From assembly GCA_032719365.1 (NCBI GenBank), contig CM064873.1, positions 37,611,742 to 37,675,741 of the forward strand: a DNA stretch of 64,000 nucleotides. Direction: 5' to 3'. This stretch comes from Prinsepia uniflora. Its lineage: Eukaryota > Streptophyta > Magnoliopsida > Rosales > Rosaceae. The notes under the pieces are model-generated. The model was not told the origin of the DNA. It saw nothing but the letters and a program-made list of their open reading frames with translations, and searched no databases. This document shows, piece by piece, positions 34,727 through 45,566 of this stretch. Positions within the stretch are counted from its first letter, which is position 1; each line of letters opens with the position of its first letter. The position numbers were made by a program, and so were the translations under genes.

Positions 34727-37700
34727 TGTAACGACCCGTCCCAAATTCCATGATTAGATTAGTGACTAATCACGATTAGTGAGGCTAATCCGAGATTAGT
34801 AGAGCGAAATCGGACGAACGATGCGAAATGACCGTTTTGCCCATGGTGGTGGCAAAACGTTGACTTTTCAATCGGGCGGTCAAATGGACTTTGACCGATG
34901 ACAGTGACGTAGTTCGTGACGTCACAAGTTCATAGACAGGTGGCACGTTCAATTCCGACGTTCGGGGAGGAAGTTATGACGTTCGGAAGGTTAGGGGCAT
35001 TTTGGTAATTTTGGATAAAAGGGGTAAAATGTTGACTTTTTGACCGGGAGGTCCGATGGCCGAGGGCCGAAGACCGTTACGTAGATAAGGACGATACGAA
35101 TCCGTAGACAGGCGGCACGTCGAATTCGGACGTTCGACGACGAAGTTACGGTTCACGGAAGTTCCCGGTTACTATTCACGACGGCACGTTTTACGAGACA
35201 AAAAGTGCAATTTTGTCTCTAGTGGGCCCAGATATTTAAATGGAGGCCCAATGGATGAGTGACACTTGTCATCCATCCACTGGCCAACCTCACCCACTCT
35301 TGCACCAAACTTTTCCCCGTTCATCCATTTCTCCCATTTTCTTCCCAAACCAACCCGATCACCATTTCTTCACCCAAACACCAAACCCTTCCCTTCTAAC
35401 CATAACTGAGACCAGAGGGTGAGAGAGGAGGACTAAGGACGGCAGCTGGTGGCTGGAACCGCCGTGGGCGGTGGCGGGAACCCAGAACCCGAGCGGGTAC
35501 CCGGTAAGCCCATTTTCAATTTTTGTGTGGATTTTGTTGTTATGGGTCGATTTTGACGATTGGTTTGAGTTAAATAGGTTGCTAGGGAGTTGTTAGGGAG
35601 GTTTTGGTGGTGGTTGGACGTCGGAGAAGCCCTGGGAGGTTTCGGGAAAATTGAACCGTGAGGTTCAAAATTGAACCGGTCGGATTTCGAGGGTTTTAGG
35701 TAGTTTTGTTAATTGGGTTAGATAGGAAATGAAGAAATAGGAATTTAGGAATTGGAATGGATGAAATCGGACCGAAAATGAGGGAGAAGGACACCTGGAC
35801 CGGTTACGCCGGTCCAAGTTGCAAGAAAAATCGGACCGGACCGGTTCGGACCGGTCTGACCGATGTAGGGGATGACTGATGACGTCATCCTGATGACGTC
35901 ATCATGTCAGGGATGACATCATCATGTCAGATCCGACAATGTCAGACTGACATGTCAGACAGTGGGCCAATGGGAGCGTGACACGTGTCACTGTCAGGGG
36001 CTGTCAGTGATGACGTCATGCTGACGTCAGCGATGACGTCAGCAGGTACTGTGGGGAAGCCCACGCGCAGCCACTTTAGGCGGCGCGTTTGGGCGCGTGG
36101 GGAGGAATTTGAGGAAGGTTCCAACATACGAAATCTTCTATTCGATGTAACGAACATTTTGGGACTAGTTTCGTGTCGATCGGACACCGTCTCGATATGT
36201 TTCGAGGTTTCGGCCTTATACGGTGCTTATACGGGTCTGTATTTCTTTATTGATTTAAATGATTTGATTTTGGATTTCTAAAAGGATCAACTCGGGTATG
36301 AGACCCATTTGGTTTTGTCTCGGGCATATGACGCTATTTACGACCTTCGGGTCTAAATCGTGGTCGCGGCAGGTGCTATGTGTACGGCGATCGACGATAC
36401 GACGCTCGCCTCCGGATTGGGATGTGTTCCTTCCGGAGAGGTCACGATGCACGATTCGTGGTCGGGCAGCCTGGGGAGCCTCGACTTCGGAGTGCTGACG
36501 GTTAAGGATAGCGATCGGTGAGGAGTGCACCATGATCTTGCGGTGGTCGCGTCGGTTGATTCGTTCACGGCGACATACCAGGATTGAGAGCGGTCCTGGA
36601 TGGATGGTTGCACGCATCACTATGATCGGAGTCTTGACTGACCCTTGATATCGGGCACGGTGCCCAGTTGAGTCATATGTTCGGGCACGAGACTCAGTTA
36701 CTTTATGGTTTATGATTTCGGGTCAGGGACCCTACGTGGATTTCCAAGTTCATGACGGTTTATGGGAACCGGCATGAACCTTTGTCAGGTTATTCTGGTT
36801 CTTGACGGTTTATGGGGACCGGCATGAACCCTGGTTATGTTATTACGGTACATGACGGTTTATGGGAACCGTCATGTTACCTGATTATGGATATTATGGA
36901 TCATGAAGGTTCAGGGGAACCGGTCATGAATGTTTATGTTATGTATATATATGTTCGTCTACCTTCCTTTACTTCTATTATCTCCTCCGGGGAGGGTCGT
37001 TGGCCTGGGTGGACCCCGGAGTAGTCACGGAGCACCGACTGAGTGGAGTCACCCCCCAGTTGGGTTCCTTACTCTCAGGAAGGCTATGGTTACTATTACC
37101 TCGGGTAGGGTCAGTGGTCTGCGGACATTGACCTTGACTTTGAGATGACTCAGATTGAGACCCGGGTAGCATGCGCGTAGCTTTGGATACCGTGACAGGG
37201 TTGGTTGTGTGACTTATATATATGTATGTGATGGATATATGATATATATGATATGTGGTGTGCACAGGTGTGCACAGGATTTGAGCAGTGGCTCGTGTAC
37301 TTGGTTTCTTTATGGTTTGGGGCCGAGTCCCTTATGGATTTGGGCAGTGGCCCGTATGGTCGTTTTCATTGTGGTCCTTTCGACCTTGGTTTATATCTGC
37401 TTTGGGCTTAGTCCCACATATGGTTTGTTTTGGATAAATGGTTTTCGAATGCATGCATGCTTTTTAGTGGAGGGTACAAATATCTTATGAAATGTTTTTA
37501 TAAACTTTTGTTTTGTCCACTCACAGTTTTTAATGTTTTGACTGCCCTTCAGGTTGACATCGGATGTGGACTGTAGCAGAGACCGAGATATCACATGCCT
37601 TCTCCGGATCCTGGCGCATTCTGATAGCCCGAGAGGGCAAAGGTCGGAAATATCCCTTGTCTGACACTTCGTGTCAGACGGGAGCAGGGTCATTCCGCAC

Positions 37701-37732
37701 TAATTCCGGGGGGATTGGGATGGGTCCTGTCA
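34727..37732 (+). repeat. E2 3' LTR, 3.01 kb, with core/box 1 deletion
   Basis: It is nearly identical to 28000-31295. Two structural differences stand out. A ~20-bp duplication of GATGACATCATCATGTCAG lies near 35907. A ~309-bp deletion is at 36200-36208, where 'CGATATGTTTCG' joins 'AGGTTTCGGCC', removing part of the conserved core, box 1 and CATGCATAA. The deletion has TTTCG-type microhomology at its ends. The end stem (37659-37679), box 2 and arrays are intact. Confidence 0.93.
36850..36877. repeat. 11-bp-arm perfect dyad ACATGACGGTT-6-AACCGTCATGT
   Basis: This is the best unit of a three-to-four-unit array (about 36745-36925). Arms of 11 bp pair perfectly around TATGGG. Neighbouring units read TTCATGACGGTT...AACCGGCATGAA, so the outer TTCATG/CATGAA also pairs. 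In the 5' LTR the equivalent unit is broken (AACCGTCAAGT). Confidence 0.85.
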
Positions 37733-38059
37733 CTTATGATCTTTATGATTCCTGTTTTGCACGTATTTCGATATATTTACGTTTCTGCACGTTTTACTAG
37801 ATATGATCTTATACTCCGATTGAATGTGATTTTGATGATTTGATTTTGGATTTGATTTATGCTTGAATTACAAGGATTGATAAAGCAATTTTGGAAAGTG
37901 ATTTCGGGCTTGAGGCCCAGTTCATCAAAGTTGTTTTGATAAACGTGATTTCGATTTTAAAGTGATTTCTGGATTTGAAATCGGGATTTCAACTAATGAT
38001 TTCGGATTTGGTTTTGGAATTTAATTTTCGATGGATTTTCGGATTTTATATAATTTACA

Positions 38060-38330
38060 CTTGGTTTTGGGTTTAAAGACCCGTTGACGCTTGGTTTTGG
38101 GTTTAAAGACCCATTGATACTTGGTTTTGGGTTTAAAGCCCCGGATATGGCTGGATCTGGTTTTGAGTTTAAAGACTCAGTTGATTGATGATGGGGGAAT
38201 GCCTTGGATTGATATGTTTTGAGTTTAAAGACTCGGTGATATGCTTTGATTTTAAAGAGTCGGTTATTGTGATATCCCCCTAGGCCTATTGATTGTATTT
38301 TGAGTTTAAAGACTCGTTGATATTTCGAAA
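38060..38330 (+). repeat. GGGTTTAAAGACCC / GAGTTTAAAGACTC array
   Basis: Seven units are present. Two carry GGGT-TTAAAG-ACCC (38069-38082, 38099-38112), one GGGT-TTAAAG-CCCC, three GAGT-TTAAAG-ACTC and one GATT-TTAAAG-AGTC. The ends swap in pairs (G/C for A/T) while the TTAAAG centre is constant. Confidence 0.88.
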
Positions 38331-38766
38331 AGGCCTGATATATGTGAGATCCATCAAATTGATTAATTGATGTTTTACTTTTGTTTTTCTCTGGTTTTCA
38401 GATGTTTTGGGCTGTGGCCCGGATGATTTGGATTTAATGGATTTTGGGCTGAAAGCCCGTACTTGATTCGAATTTATGGTTTATAAACGGTTTTAATATC
38501 TTGGAAACGAAATGGTTTTTCAGATGCATGCATTAGGTTTTTGTGGAGGGTATAAATGAAATTTCTTATAAACTATTTTCTGAACGTATTCCTTATTTTT
38601 GTCAACTCACAGTCTTTTGGTTTTTATTCGATACCCTCTAGGTTGATGCGGAGCTGGCTGTTGTTAGAGAGACGAAGACATCACACACGCAATCCACAGT
38701 AAGTTCTGTGAACTCTGGGACATCGGAAGGTGGTTTTGGTACTTTGGCTTGATATCCCTTGTCCAG

Positions 38767-38820
38767 CTTACGTGTTACATGAAGGTTGGATGACGGTTTA
38801 GCCTTCGTGTCACACGTAAG
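38767..38820 (+). other. Extended LTR-end hairpin, 19-nt arms
   Basis: Arm 1 is CTTACGTGTTACATGAAGG (38767-38785) and arm 2 is CCTTCGTGTCACACGTAAG (38802-38820). They pair at 17 of 19 positions, and one of the two others is G-U capable in RNA. It occupies the place of the short GTCTGACAC stem in other LTRs, between CCCTTGTC and GGAGCA, so the structure has been replaced rather than lost. Confidence 0.8.
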
Positions 38821-38882
38821 TTAGATAGGAGCATGACTTATTCCTTAATCCCGAGGGATTGAAGGTGGGTCGTGTCACTGGG

Positions 38883-39680
38883 GGCCCCGTTGGTTTACGA
38901 ATTCGGGCGTGTGGCCCAATTGGTTATGATATCGGGTTGAAGGCCCGGTTCTGATTTATAAACATGCTTTCAAGTCGGGGATCCATATATGAATTTATGA
39001 TGGTTTTATGGAAAACTTGGGTGTAGCCCTTTGAATGGTTTTGAAATGAATTGTGAAACAGTTTTCTGTATACCATCCTCATGAACGGTTCCCCGCCAGA
39101 CGTCCCGTAGTATCCTGGAGTGGTGAAGAGGAATTACCTGCGAGGGGTCATTGTACTGAGCGACCGGTCCGTATAGTGACTCAGAAGCAGGGTTGCCAGA
39201 GGTTAAAAGCTCCCCCTAGGGAAGGTCATTGATCTGCGGGTCATTGGCCTGGGTGGACCTTGGGGAGACTTGGGATTTGAGACCCTAGCTTGGAACCATG
39301 ACAGGGTTGATTGTGACATCTCGGATGTCAGGCATCATGGATGTCGAGGGTTGGTATTGATTTTGGGCTAAGTCCCACTTGTGTTGGATTTTGGGCTGAG
39401 GCCTACATTTATTTGTTTTGGGCTAAGTCCCTACTGATTTGGTTTTGGGCTGAGTCCTACTGGTATGGTTTTTGGGCAGTGGCCCATATGATTGGTTTGA
39501 CTCACGATTTTGGGCTAAGGCCCTAATGGTTTCATTTTGATAACTGGTTTTCGAATACATGCATGCTTTTTAGTGAAGGGCGTAAATAAATCTTCTTTTT
39601 CGTGAAATGTTTTTAATAAACAGTTGTTTTGTCCACTCACAGCTTTTTGTGGTCTTAATGCCCTTCAGGTTGATCGCGTC
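38883..39680 (+). mobile_element. LTR F, right part (plus)
   Basis: This continues LTR F after E6: the split unit CGGGCC...GGCCCC resumes. It holds further GGGCC-type units, a GACATC-type cluster (about 39318-39345), GGGCT-type units, ATGCATGC (about 39560) and box 2 GTCCACTCAC (about 39631), then 'CCCTTCAGGTTGATCGCG'. The last ~150 bp, including the end stem and TGTCA, are missing where a minus-strand LTR remnant begins. Confidence 0.75.
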
Positions 39681-39684
39681 TCAA

Positions 39685-39921
39685 GACACGTCTCTAATCC
39701 CCCTGGGATTAACGAGGAACGCCCCTGATCCCGTCTGACACGGTGTGTCAGACAAGGAAAAATCGTCATTTTACACCGATCAGACTAAAATCGTCAACTT
39801 TTTTCATATTCATAGGGGTAAAATCGTCATTTTACACCGATCGTCCGAAATCCCTCGACTAATTCCCGATTCGTCATGATAAATCTTAATTAATCTCGTA
39901 AGATCAGGACGGGTTGTTACA
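39685..39921 (-). mobile_element. E4 3' LTR, internally deleted to ~240 bp
   Basis: The first ~75 bp of a minus LTR, with the GTCTGACACGGTGTGTCAGAC end stem (about 39735-39755), is fused directly to the last ~160 bp, which end GACGGGTTGTTACA at 39921. Everything between (boxes, arrays, core) is deleted. A 24-bp duplication (AAAATCGTCATTTTACACCG, about 39766 and 39829) sits in the remainder. A polypurine tract follows, so it is the 3' end of a minus element. Confidence 0.75.
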
Positions 39922-42640
39922 ATCTTGCCTCCTTAAAGAATTTTGTGTTCGAAATTCAAACTAATCCAAGTCCACATCCGAACTATGGAAATCCAATCCT
40001 ACCTCACCTGTAGGGTACTCTTGTGTAAATGTACACGTCCATTTACCAACTATAGTATTTGTATGTACCCAAAATTCACACGACGTATCCACAATTCAAC
40101 CTCGGATTCCATATCAGCATTAACTGTCGGATTGGATACGGTCACAACCCAAGTCTCATGTAGCTATCATCCATCATCTGTTACCAGTCACCTAACACCA
40201 CTCACCAATCACTTGTGTAGTTGTACTTCGAGTCCAAGCTGACAAGTCTACATGTACGCTGACACCTTCCAAGGTGATAGGGCAACTTACTGTCATGCTC
40301 AGTTCCTAAATCAGGCTGACAATCCCAGTAAACCAAGCTGTCATTCCGTAAATCAAATAGATATCTTTTTTTCTTTTCAGCATGATGATTCTTCTTAGTC
40401 ATCAATCCAACATCGTTCCGCTTTTCAGCTTGACGGTTCTTCTTAGTTATCAATCCAAGCTGGCATCTGCTCTCACTGAGAGTTATTAAACCTCAACTCC
40501 TCTATCAGACTAAACTATCTCTTGGCGTCGAATCCACTCACGTCGCACCATCATGATTTGTCATTGCTCACAGCTCCACTACCACTCCTCGAGTCGCCAA
40601 TGCCATCTCGACTCACTCTAGAGTCATACTAGGGTACATCGTACCAACCCTCGTCTTACTCAGTGCCCAACGCTGAAATCCTCACTCGAGTCCCAAACTG
40701 TCGTTTGTCACCAAACCGACATCTCACTCATCCTATAGTTACCCAACCACCAACTCACTCAACCTGAGTGTGTCTGGACCCCATCAAACACTTGCCTTAG
40801 CTGTGACAACACCACTGAACTATAGGGTTCCTCTAGGCAACCACGGCTCTGAGTTCTAGCTCATATCATCACTGAACCCTCATAAGATCACTCTGGTCTA
40901 GTGTACAATATTCAATGTCCAATCCCCGTTCTCAACAAACCAATAACATCGGAACCAATTTGATTACCAACACGTCCACAACTACCCTGTCCAATAAGTC
41001 CTACTAGTCCTGAAGAGTGTCTAATCTCACTCTCGTCTACCAGGACGTACCAATCTAGAACCTGCCAACATTCTACCCGAGGCATCGACTATTCATCTTT
41101 TCCTGATTGATACTCAACGTATCATCTCATTTACCACATATATAACCTCTACTCAATGGTAAAAAAACTCATCCTGTTTGAGTGACCACAGCCAATCCAG
41201 AACTAAGGATTTCCTTCACTTAGCCCATGATAATGTCCCACTTTAAGATAAGAAAAGATGATGACATCAAAATTCATCCTACATGAGTGTAAATACCAAT
41301 CCAACTACACTCACCAACGTCAGGTAACAACACCGAACAACATCTGCCCCTCACATTCAAATTGATCCACTTCCTGTCCTGACATCCATGAACTAAACGG
41401 AAGTGTAACCAAGGAAACAGAAAATGTTAAGTCTCCTTCACCAACCAATAATATATGTTGATAACTACTCTATTGATCTTCTCACGTCCAAATAATTTTC
41501 CTTTCAACCCAACCTTGTCCAAGTTATACTTGTAAAAAGATGAGATGTTCACTGGAGAAGGAAGTATATTTATTAGTAGAAGAAGACGAGCATTTAGTTA
41601 AAATCTGGTCGAAACTAACTCTCGCAGTTTCATAAAAAAGAATACCGGTCTCCTACCAGTGACACTCAGTTATAACTTCTCAGCCTCCCAACTGTACTCA
41701 ATAGGACATTGACTCAAAGTCAAACCTTGCATGTCTGTTTTATACCGTTTATGCACATCAAAAAGGTAATATGGACCCACCTGATCCTCATGTCCATACT
41801 TTTATGGGATCAATTCCTGCACCTGACACTCGTGCACACTTACCAAGGCAAGATAAAACATCTGTCTCATCCCCACTAGGGAACCTGTCACCAAACCAGG
41901 TATAACTTACCATAGATTTACTAGAGGCACTCCAACTTTCCACTGGGGATCCTCACTGTCCTGCTCAACTACTACCGTACTCATCCAACTGTCACTCAAG
42001 TCTCGGAGCTAACAATAACTCTCGTCTAAGCTCCTAAGTTCGCAAATCCTCATGACACCTCTGCGTCATCCAGAACCACTCAGTCACTGTTTGTTTCCAT
42101 CCAACTCACCTCAATCAACTCCGTTGGGTTTCCCCCAATCACTATTCAGTGGACATGTTGTGGCATCTTGACACAATTCCCACCGTCCAAGTTCAACTAG
42201 ATAATGAGTACATAACCAATCCTTTACTCATGTCGGAGGAATTCTGCCTCCCTTGAAACTCACTACCTCTAGGAAAAACCATGTAAGAAACGTTCCTCGA
42301 ACACTGCCCAACTCTCAATAGTCTCAACCACAACCACCTTTGATAGCGATGTCTGTCACCACCTCGTGCATACTTTACCATGAAATACTCCGTTATCGAG
42401 ACTCAGTACTTGGGCGGACAACTCACTGCTGGTAACTTATCCAATTAGTATCAACTCGGGTTGTACACTACCTCAGCTGCCCTCTGCAGCAACACCAACC
42501 GAACCATCCAACAGTCTCAACTCAAAAGAGTCACCACAACGGGGCCTAATCCACCAACGAACTGCGACTCCCAACGTAGACGTAAGTAAAGTCAATGATG
42601 CCTTCAAGTTAACGGTAAACGCTAACGTCACTACTGGCGT
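39922..42640 (-). mobile_element. E4 internal region, non-coding
   Basis: It starts (in reverse) with the polypurine context AAGGAGGCAAGAT at 39922-39935. About 2.7 kb of C/T/A-rich sequence follows with no retroelement protein motif on either strand. There is no clear PBS at its right edge. Scattered words such as ACTCGAGTC and CATCATCTCA recur in the E3 internal region (58937-60700), so E3 and E4 may be one family. Confidence 0.6.
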
Positions 42641-42775
42641 CAATATGACTTCATCCTGATAGGTGCCACATGTCAGCAGCTAGTTGGTCCACGTCACTGA
42701 CATGTCAGTGCTCACTGGGCGCTAACAGTGACACGTGCCCGCCTGCTATTGGGCAACGTATCTGACAACCTGACA
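42640..42775 (-). mobile_element. LTR U3 fragment (bZIP-rich)
   Basis: A short piece resembles the TGACGTCA/CACGTG cluster of LTRs: AACGTCAC, GACATGTCAG and GTGACACGTGCCC. It lies where E4's PBS and LTR start would be expected, so the 5' part of E4 is rearranged. Confidence 0.45.
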
Positions 42776-42967
42776 TGACACGACCCATCCCAAATCCCCC
42801 TAGATTAACATGAGATGTGCCATGCTCCCGTCTAACATGTAGTGTCAGACAATGGATAACTCAAACCTTAGCCCAAATAGGGATTCCAGAGCGCATCAGG
42901 ATCAGTGGAGGAGTGTGATGTCTCGGTGTCTGCTACAGCCTGCATCTGCGATCAACTTGAAGGACCT
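42776..42967 (-). mobile_element. Minus LTR start fragment cut by E3
   Basis: It starts TGACACGACCCATCCC. The end stem is GTCTAACAT-GTA-GTGTCAGAC (42830-42850, imperfect), followed by the 'GATGTCTCGGTGTCTGCTACAG' tail. E3's left LTR begins at 42968 after GACCT. The continuation would lie right of E3, outside the window. Confidence 0.7.
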
Positions 42968-45566
42968 TGACACAACCCAGCCCAATCCCCCCGGTATTAA
43001 CGCGGGATGTCCCATGCTCCTGTCTGACACGAAGTGTTAGACAAGGGATAACTCTAACCTTAGCCCATTCGAGGCTTCCAGAGTGCGCTAGGATCGGAGG
43101 AGGAATGTGATGTCTCAATCTCCGTTATAGCCCGCATCCGCGATCAACCTGAAAAGGCATTAAAACCATTGAAAGCTGTGAGTGGACGAAACCAATATTT
43201 TAATAAAAACAAATTTCACGAAAAGAAAAAATTTGTGCCGTCACTAAAAAGCATGCATGCATTCGAAAACCAGTTAACTCAATCATCAAATCAAAGTTAA
43301 TAAAACCGTTTATCAATTAGAGCCATTTCCTTCCTCAAATTATTAGGGCCTTAGCCCAAAATCGTAAAACCAAAGTATGTGGGTCATTGCCCAAATCCAT
43401 TTGGGAACTCAGCCTAAATCCAATCAAGTGGGAGCTATGACCAAAACCAAATCCATAAGGACTTTGCCCAAATCAAATCATGTGGGTCTCAGTCCAAATC
43501 CAATACACGTGGGTCTCAGCCCAAAGCCAATACATGTGGGTCTGAGGCCAAAAAAAATCCCCGACATCCTTGATGCTTGATATCCTGGATGTCACAATCC
43601 ACACCACTGTCACGGTTCCAAGCTACGCATGCTACTCAGGGTCTAAGTCCCAAGTCTTCCTAGGGTTCACCCAAGTCAATGACTCGCAAGTCAATGACCC
43701 TCACTGGGGGGAGGTTTTAACGTCTCACAATCCTACTCCTAAGTCACTATACAGACCAGTCGCTCTGTGCAATGAACCCTCGCAGGCAATGCACCGTGAC
43801 TATTCCAGGATACTACAAGACGTCTGGAGGAGACAACCCGCCACTCCAGGATACTACGGGACGTCTGGAGGGCAACCGTTCGTGAGGATGGTATATGGAA
43901 AACCATTTCATAAATCATCTCAAAACTGTTCAAAGGGTTATGCTCGAGTTTTCCATAAACCCGTCATAATTCCAAATCCATTTGGGGTCCCCGATCTGAA
44001 ATCACATTTATAAACCATAATTGGGCCTCATGCCTAATATCATAACCAACTGGGCCTCAAGCCCGATCATATAAGTCAATTGGACCTTTAGCCTGATGTC
44101 TCATTAAATCAAATGGACTTCAAGTCCGATAGTTTCCAAATCAAATGAGTCTTATGCCCGATTCCATATTTCTAAATCCAAAACCTTTCCATTAACCATC
44201 ATTGAAATACCAGCACGTATAAGCACAGTACAAAACCATAAACCTCAAAATACGTACATACCCAATACCACAATCAAATGCACTCATGGCATTTCAAATC
44301 ATATTCATAAACTCATATAAAACATTTATACAAGCATCCATTAATAAAACAAAGTCCACTCACAGACCGTCCAAGCTGTACCTCGATATGCATAAGCCTC
44401 TCCGGGATTCCCGGACCTGTCCAAATCATACTAGAGGGTTAATAACTACTTTAATAGCCTATCGTAAAAGCCCCCTAATTTTTTTGGTATTTTTAAACGT
44501 ATTTTAAAATGGACCCTAAGCCTTTAGGCATCTCAAACTATATCGAAACGATGTCTGATCAACTCAAAACTTGTCCCAAAATGTTCATTACACCGAAAGG
44601 ATGTTTTCACATGTTGACCTCATCCAAAACCTGTGCTTCACGCGCCCCCACGCACTGCCCAAAGACGCTGCACGTGGGGGTCATACCCCTAGCACAAGTC
44701 ATCTTCAACCTCGCGATTCGGCCAGTCCCTAACGGTCCACTGGTTAGTCCGTTCAGCTAAACCGGCGTGATCGGTCTAGGGCTATAACTCACCTATTTTC
44801 ATCCCGTTTTCTTTCCTTCCAATTTCAATCTCTTTGTCCCAACATTTTCAACCTATCCTTGAGATTAAAACCTAGAAAACTAGCCTAGAACTACAGGTTC
44901 GATTTTTCCCCTCACGGTCCAAACTTCCAGCCCATTGCCTGGGCTGCTCAACCATCCCCCACTGTCCAAAACCATTCCCACACACTCATATGAACCCAAT
45001 AAGCATAACACAATCAATGAAAACATCCCATGCTCACTCAAATTTGATTCCCAATTTTCGAATTAAAACCATACCTGCGCGGGTTTGCAGTTCCTCCGCC
45101 GTCCACGGCGGCTGGTCATCATGCCGCTGCCTCTCAGTCCCTCTCTCACTCTGTCTCTCACTCAAAAAGTGGATGAAGATAGGTGAGGGGTGGGGTGGTG
45201 GATTTAGGCATGGGTTTCGGGTTGTTCGAATAAATGAACAAAGAAAGGGAAACATATGCATGTATCTGTGTAATGGGGGCAATGGATGAGTGACACTTGT
45301 CACTCATCCATTGGGCTTGTTTCAAAATATCTGGGCCCACATAAAGACAAATGGTACACGTCTCGTAAAACATGCAATAATACTTTGGAACTTCCTTGAA
45401 CCGTAACTTTCCCATCGAACGTTTGATTTCAACGTGCCGCCTGTCTACGGACTCGTATCGACCCGATCTACCTAACAGTATTTCATCCACAGGCATCGGA
45501 CCTCCCGGGTCAATAGTCAACATTTTTCCATCGTCTAGGGGCAAAATAGTAATTTCACCCTGAAAG
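42968..45566 (-). mobile_element. E3 3' LTR, part 1
   Basis: It starts TGACACAACCCAGCCC. The end stem is GTCTGACAC-GAA-GTGTTAGAC (43022-43042; the single change is G-U compatible in RNA). Then come box 2 GTGAGTGGAC (about 43180), GCATGCATGCAT (about 43251), GGGCT/AGCCC and GGGCC arrays, a GACATCCTTGATG-type stretch (about 43562-43592), GTCCACTCAC (about 44354), core (about 44490-44600), U3 palindrome (45284-45309) and modules. It is broken by the F2 solo LTR. Confidence 0.85.

Larger units (their letters stand above)
28000..37732 (+). mobile_element. E2: complete non-autonomous LTR retrotransposon (LARD-like), 9.73 kb
   Basis: The boundaries are clear: 5' LTR 28000-31295, PBS 31299-31310, non-coding internal region, polypurine tract 34714-34726, 3' LTR 34727-37732. 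TG..CA ends are flanked by a perfect CTTAT target duplication (27995-27999, 37733-37737). LTRs make up about 65% of the element. No gag, protease, RT, RNase H or integrase motif is present, so mobility needed proteins from elsewhere. The LTR ends, PBS, polypurine context and end stem match the coding element E1, suggesting a Tekay-type helper (inference). The LTRs are nearly identical apart from a ~309-bp deletion and a ~20-bp duplication in the 3' copy, so it is among the younger insertions. It sits in the E6 3' LTR. Confidence 0.93.
11490..38877 (+). mobile_element. E6: non-autonomous LTR element (plus), heavily nested
   Basis: This composite call covers a plus-strand element. Its 5' LTR begins at 11490 (TGTAACAACCCGCC) and its 3' LTR spans 26364-27999 plus 37738-38877. 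It is flanked by CCGGG (11485-11489) and CTGGG (38878-38882), a target duplication differing by one C-to-T in a CpG. The two starts belong to the same subfamily: both carry 'CTTTTCATACGACATGGATT' about 330 bp (5' copy) and 260 bp (3' copy) into the LTR. The internal parts are 22160-22514 and 25061-26363 with a polypurine tract. Most of the 5' LTR was lost. It contains E2, E7, a solo F2 LTR and other LTR pieces. No gag or pol was found. Confidence 0.7.
37738..38877 (+). mobile_element. E6 3' LTR, part 2
   Basis: This resumes after E2's right CTTAT. It contains a GAGTTTAAAGACTC array (38060-38330), CATGCATTA and box 2-like GTCAACTCAC (about 38601-38610), and an unusually long end hairpin (38767-38820). 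It ends GGTGGGTCGTGTCA at 38877, followed by CTGGG. Confidence 0.8.

Noticed and set aside
42776..42967. 5' LTR of E4
   Set aside because: Orientation fits, but no PBS precedes it and the adjoining sequence looks like another LTR's U3.
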